This document shows positions 61,958-64,000 of a stretch of 64,000 nt of DNA, piece by piece. Below the pieces are notes generated by a model that worked only from the letters and a program-made list of their open reading frames with translations, made no database searches and had not been told where the DNA came from. Position 1 is the first letter of the stretch; every line of letters begins with the position of its first letter. Source of the stretch: Silene latifolia (taxonomy: Eukaryota > Streptophyta > Magnoliopsida > Caryophyllales > Caryophyllaceae); NCBI RefSeq assembly GCF_048544455.1, contig NC_133526.1, forward strand, positions 6,960,001-7,024,000. The letters run 5' to 3'. The position numbers were made by a program, and so were the translations under genes.

Positions 61958-63620
61958 TCGAAATGAAAAGATTTTCCTTAGCTATAGACATAAACATGGT
62001 ATAAGATAAAATCCTAATAAAATTACATTGAACAGTGCCTAAGAGAAAAGCAAACCATAAATATAATAAAACTAAAACCGTCTCATGACGACTAGTGACA
62101 AGACGACTAGTGACAAGCTGGTAAGATGAGGTAGAAAGGCCATGAGCCGCTTCGTCCAAAACATCAGCAATACTAACACCTTCCATAAGCCAACGAGACG
62201 AGCCAGGTGTACTTACGCCATAAGAGCGTAGAAAGAAAGGAGGAAGAACGAGCTGAACAAGCTTGTCTTCAGTGGAGAAGAATCCCCTACACCGTGGTGA
62301 TCGGTCCCAACAGTCCAAAGACCAACGACTCAAGCAAGGAAGTAAGGTGACGAGAAAGGCAAGAACGTTCCCCCTGACCAACCGTCCATCAATTACTACC
62401 AACGACGCCTTTGAAAGACCATTATTCAAAACAACAGAACGACTAATCCTAGTAGAGAGTCTCCCATAAAGGGAGGTTATTTGTAAAACCATGACGAAAA
62501 GAAAGCAAAACGACAGCATTCGAGTTGTTAAAAAAACCACCCCAGCCAATCCACCCAACACCAAAGACCAACCCTTACCCACACAATCCAACCGACACAA
62601 CCACACAAATAAACACACTTCAACCAACAAGTGTCCAAGACAACCGGGATCACCCAGAAACAAAAGACAAAAGCAAACCTATAAACCTCCCATTCTACCC
62701 ACAACAAAGAAGACGGACCCAACAAGACGAAACCCGGACAGACCGACGGTGGCAGAAGGTGCCCAACAAGACAGACCCAACAACACAGGACCAACAAACA
62801 CCAAAAAGATCAACAAAGGACACCCAATTGACCAATCGAAAACTCCCAGGACCACCGCCTTGCATGCAAAAGCCAACCTACACTAACACAAGAGACACAC
62901 AGGACAAAGGACCGAAAGATGGGGGAAATGGGGGGATCACCAATCGGTCCCAAACTGACCCGAAGAGCAAAGCTCAAAGACACAAACAAGGACTAAAGAC
63001 CGATAGATGGGGGAAATGGGGGGATCACCTATCGGTCCCTAACCGACCCGATGAGCAATCACAAAAGCTCAAAAAGAAAACACGACTTCAACATTTAAAA
63101 AAGCTCCTGGGTTACATGCAGAGGTTGAAGGACACCACCAACTGAAACAAAGTCGGAAACTGACGCCATGGCTGCATGCAAGGTCAAAAGTGACAGGACG
63201 AGAAATCGTAGGGACAGGGACCCAAGGTTGCAGCGACAACCACCAAACAAACCAACATACAGAAGGATCCGACCAGAAAGAACACCTCCAAAGAGAGAAC
63301 ACCGACGGTGACAACTCAGGGACCGAAGAAGACAAGGACCGAAGCAACGATCACACAAAACGCAGGAAGAAGGGAGGCCGGAAAGCTCACCGATCGAAGC
63401 AAACGGACCGGAAACAGCCAGATCCCGGGAAAAGTGAACATAAATTGGTTAGAAGGTGTGTTAATCTATAAGGAAGCGAGGGTTCACCGGAGATGGGCTA
63501 AAAAAGCCACATCTCCGGCGAAAGGATTGAAGGAGAGGGAGAGAAAATGGGTGGGTGGCGGCAGAAGTGGAGCAAAGGTAGGTTTCTTTTTTTTGGGATT
63601 TTTTGGGGAGAAAAGCTAGA
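61925..63620 (-). mobile_element. LINE-like element, second copy, minus strand
   Basis: A 32-base poly(T) at 61925-61956 is the minus-strand poly(A) tail. The body shares GTGTACTTACGCCA plus AAGAGCGTAGAAAG with the element at 15467, and near its 5' end has two units of 88 bp (starting at about 62914 and 63002), each with GGGGGAAATGGGGGGATCACC. The plus strand is markedly poor in T and G-poor in 62480-62900, so long open frames there mean little. No reverse transcriptase or endonuclease motif was seen; it is non-autonomous or decayed. The 5' end is near an AG-rich run about 63600-63620. Confidence 0.55.
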
Positions 63621-63844
63621 GAGAGGATTAATACATATTTTATAAAACTTACATTTTCACCAATTTATCATCAAGACTCGTTCATATTGTGTCAATTCCA
63701 TAATTTGGCCGTCCAAAGTCTAATTTTTTTAATCTTCCAGCTAAACAATGGAAACAGCTACTTGTTAGAATCATTCATAAAATTTAAAAAAAATTGAATA
63801 AAAAACATATAGACTTGAAAGTCCGACACCAGAGCAAAACATCA
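63621..63844 (+). promoter_or_regulatory. Upstream region of the DUF599 gene
   Basis: This is the short AT-rich interval between the LINE-like element and the ATG at 63845. It should hold the core promoter and leader. A TATA-like ATTTTATAAAAC lies near 63639. The element therefore sits only about 200 bases upstream of the gene. Confidence 0.35.
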
Positions 63845-64000
63845 ATGGAGGTTGAGCAATTAGACGCGGTGCTCGTGCCTCTAGGACTATTAGTGTTAGC
63901 AGTGTACCATATTTGGCTTGTCATCACCATCAAACGCAACCCCAGACATACTGTCATCGGCCTAAACGCCGAGACCCACCATCAATGGGTCTTCTCACTT
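63845..64000 (+). CDS. DUF599-family membrane protein, 5' end (cut by window)
   Basis: The ATG at 63845 opens 52 codons that run off the window. The product starts MEVEQLDAVLVPLGLLVL and continues with AVYHIWLVITIKRNPRHT, VIGLNAETHHQWV. The VPLGLL-x-x-x-YH-x-WL helix followed by a short basic loop and a T-x-IG-x-N motif is the N terminus of plant DUF599 proteins, which are small multi-pass membrane proteins of unknown function. The start is chosen because it is the first ATG and fits the family N terminus. Only the first helix is visible. Confidence 0.8.
   Translation, partial: MEVEQLDAVLVPLGLLVLAVYHIWLVITIKRNPRHTVIGLNAETHHQWVFSL

Noticed and set aside
61875-62663. 262-codon minus-strand frame crossing the poly(A) tail of the LINE-like copy
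   Set aside because: No reverse transcriptase, endonuclease or zinc-knuckle motif is visible, and the frame runs through the tail (a Lys run) into flanking DNA. It is not supported as a protein.
62525-63145. 206-codon plus-strand frame in the LINE-like copy
   Set aside because: The strand is poor in T, so stops are rare. The product is Lys/Thr/Pro/Gln-rich without any known motif, and it lies antisense to the element.

Overview
This is a stretch of plant nuclear DNA. It holds multi-exon genes with GT/AG introns and protein families confined to land plants (PIN auxin carrier, PAR1, OEP64/TOC64), and its intergenic DNA is dense with MITEs, SINEs, LINE-like and LTR elements. The proteins resemble eudicot ones. 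The GACCC-rich blocks and the ACTCGATCGAGT-bearing LTR element suggest Caryophyllales, but that is a low-confidence inference.

Layout. 1-3450: repeats (GACCC-rich block, a CACTA-like subterminal array, a 600-bp solo LTR). 3590-4894 (+): a three-exon PAR1-family gene with a TATA box. 5948-13225 (-): a complete six-exon PIN1-type auxin efflux carrier (640 aa) with several MITEs in its introns. 13226-28900: mostly mobile DNA. A minus-strand LINE-like element (15467 to about 24335) is split by a 7.2-kb non-coding LTR retrotransposon (16659-23820, target duplication TGGGG), and several MITEs follow. 29007-40870 (+): a complete 13-exon OEP64/TOC64 gene (583 aa) with an N-terminal anchor, a catalytically dead amidase-like domain and a C-terminal three-TPR clamp. 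40871-57552: two further tandem copies of the 3' half of TOC64 (TPR exons 10-13 plus flank). Each is joined to the same foreign 5' block, which carries an untranslated exon, a short intron and a 23-codon coding exon with a splice donor. 57671-60316 (+): a two-exon GPI-anchored SPARK-type protein gene. 61925 to about 63620: a second copy of the LINE-like family. 63845-64000 (+): the 5' end of a DUF599 gene running off the window.

The most interesting object is the TOC64-derived array. In both extra copies every TPR exon keeps its splice sites and open frame. The captured 23-codon exon ends in phase 0, which matches the phase 0 start of TPR exon 10 (and of a cryptic acceptor inside truncated exon 9). 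Each copy could therefore encode a small soluble TPR-clamp protein of about 133 or 161 aa with a new N terminus. This looks like a young, locally amplified chimeric gene, or a pair of unusually well preserved pseudogenes. Element insertions private to single copies give a relative chronology.

All coordinates were read by eye. Exon phases were checked by codon arithmetic, but no alignment, database search or expression data was available.
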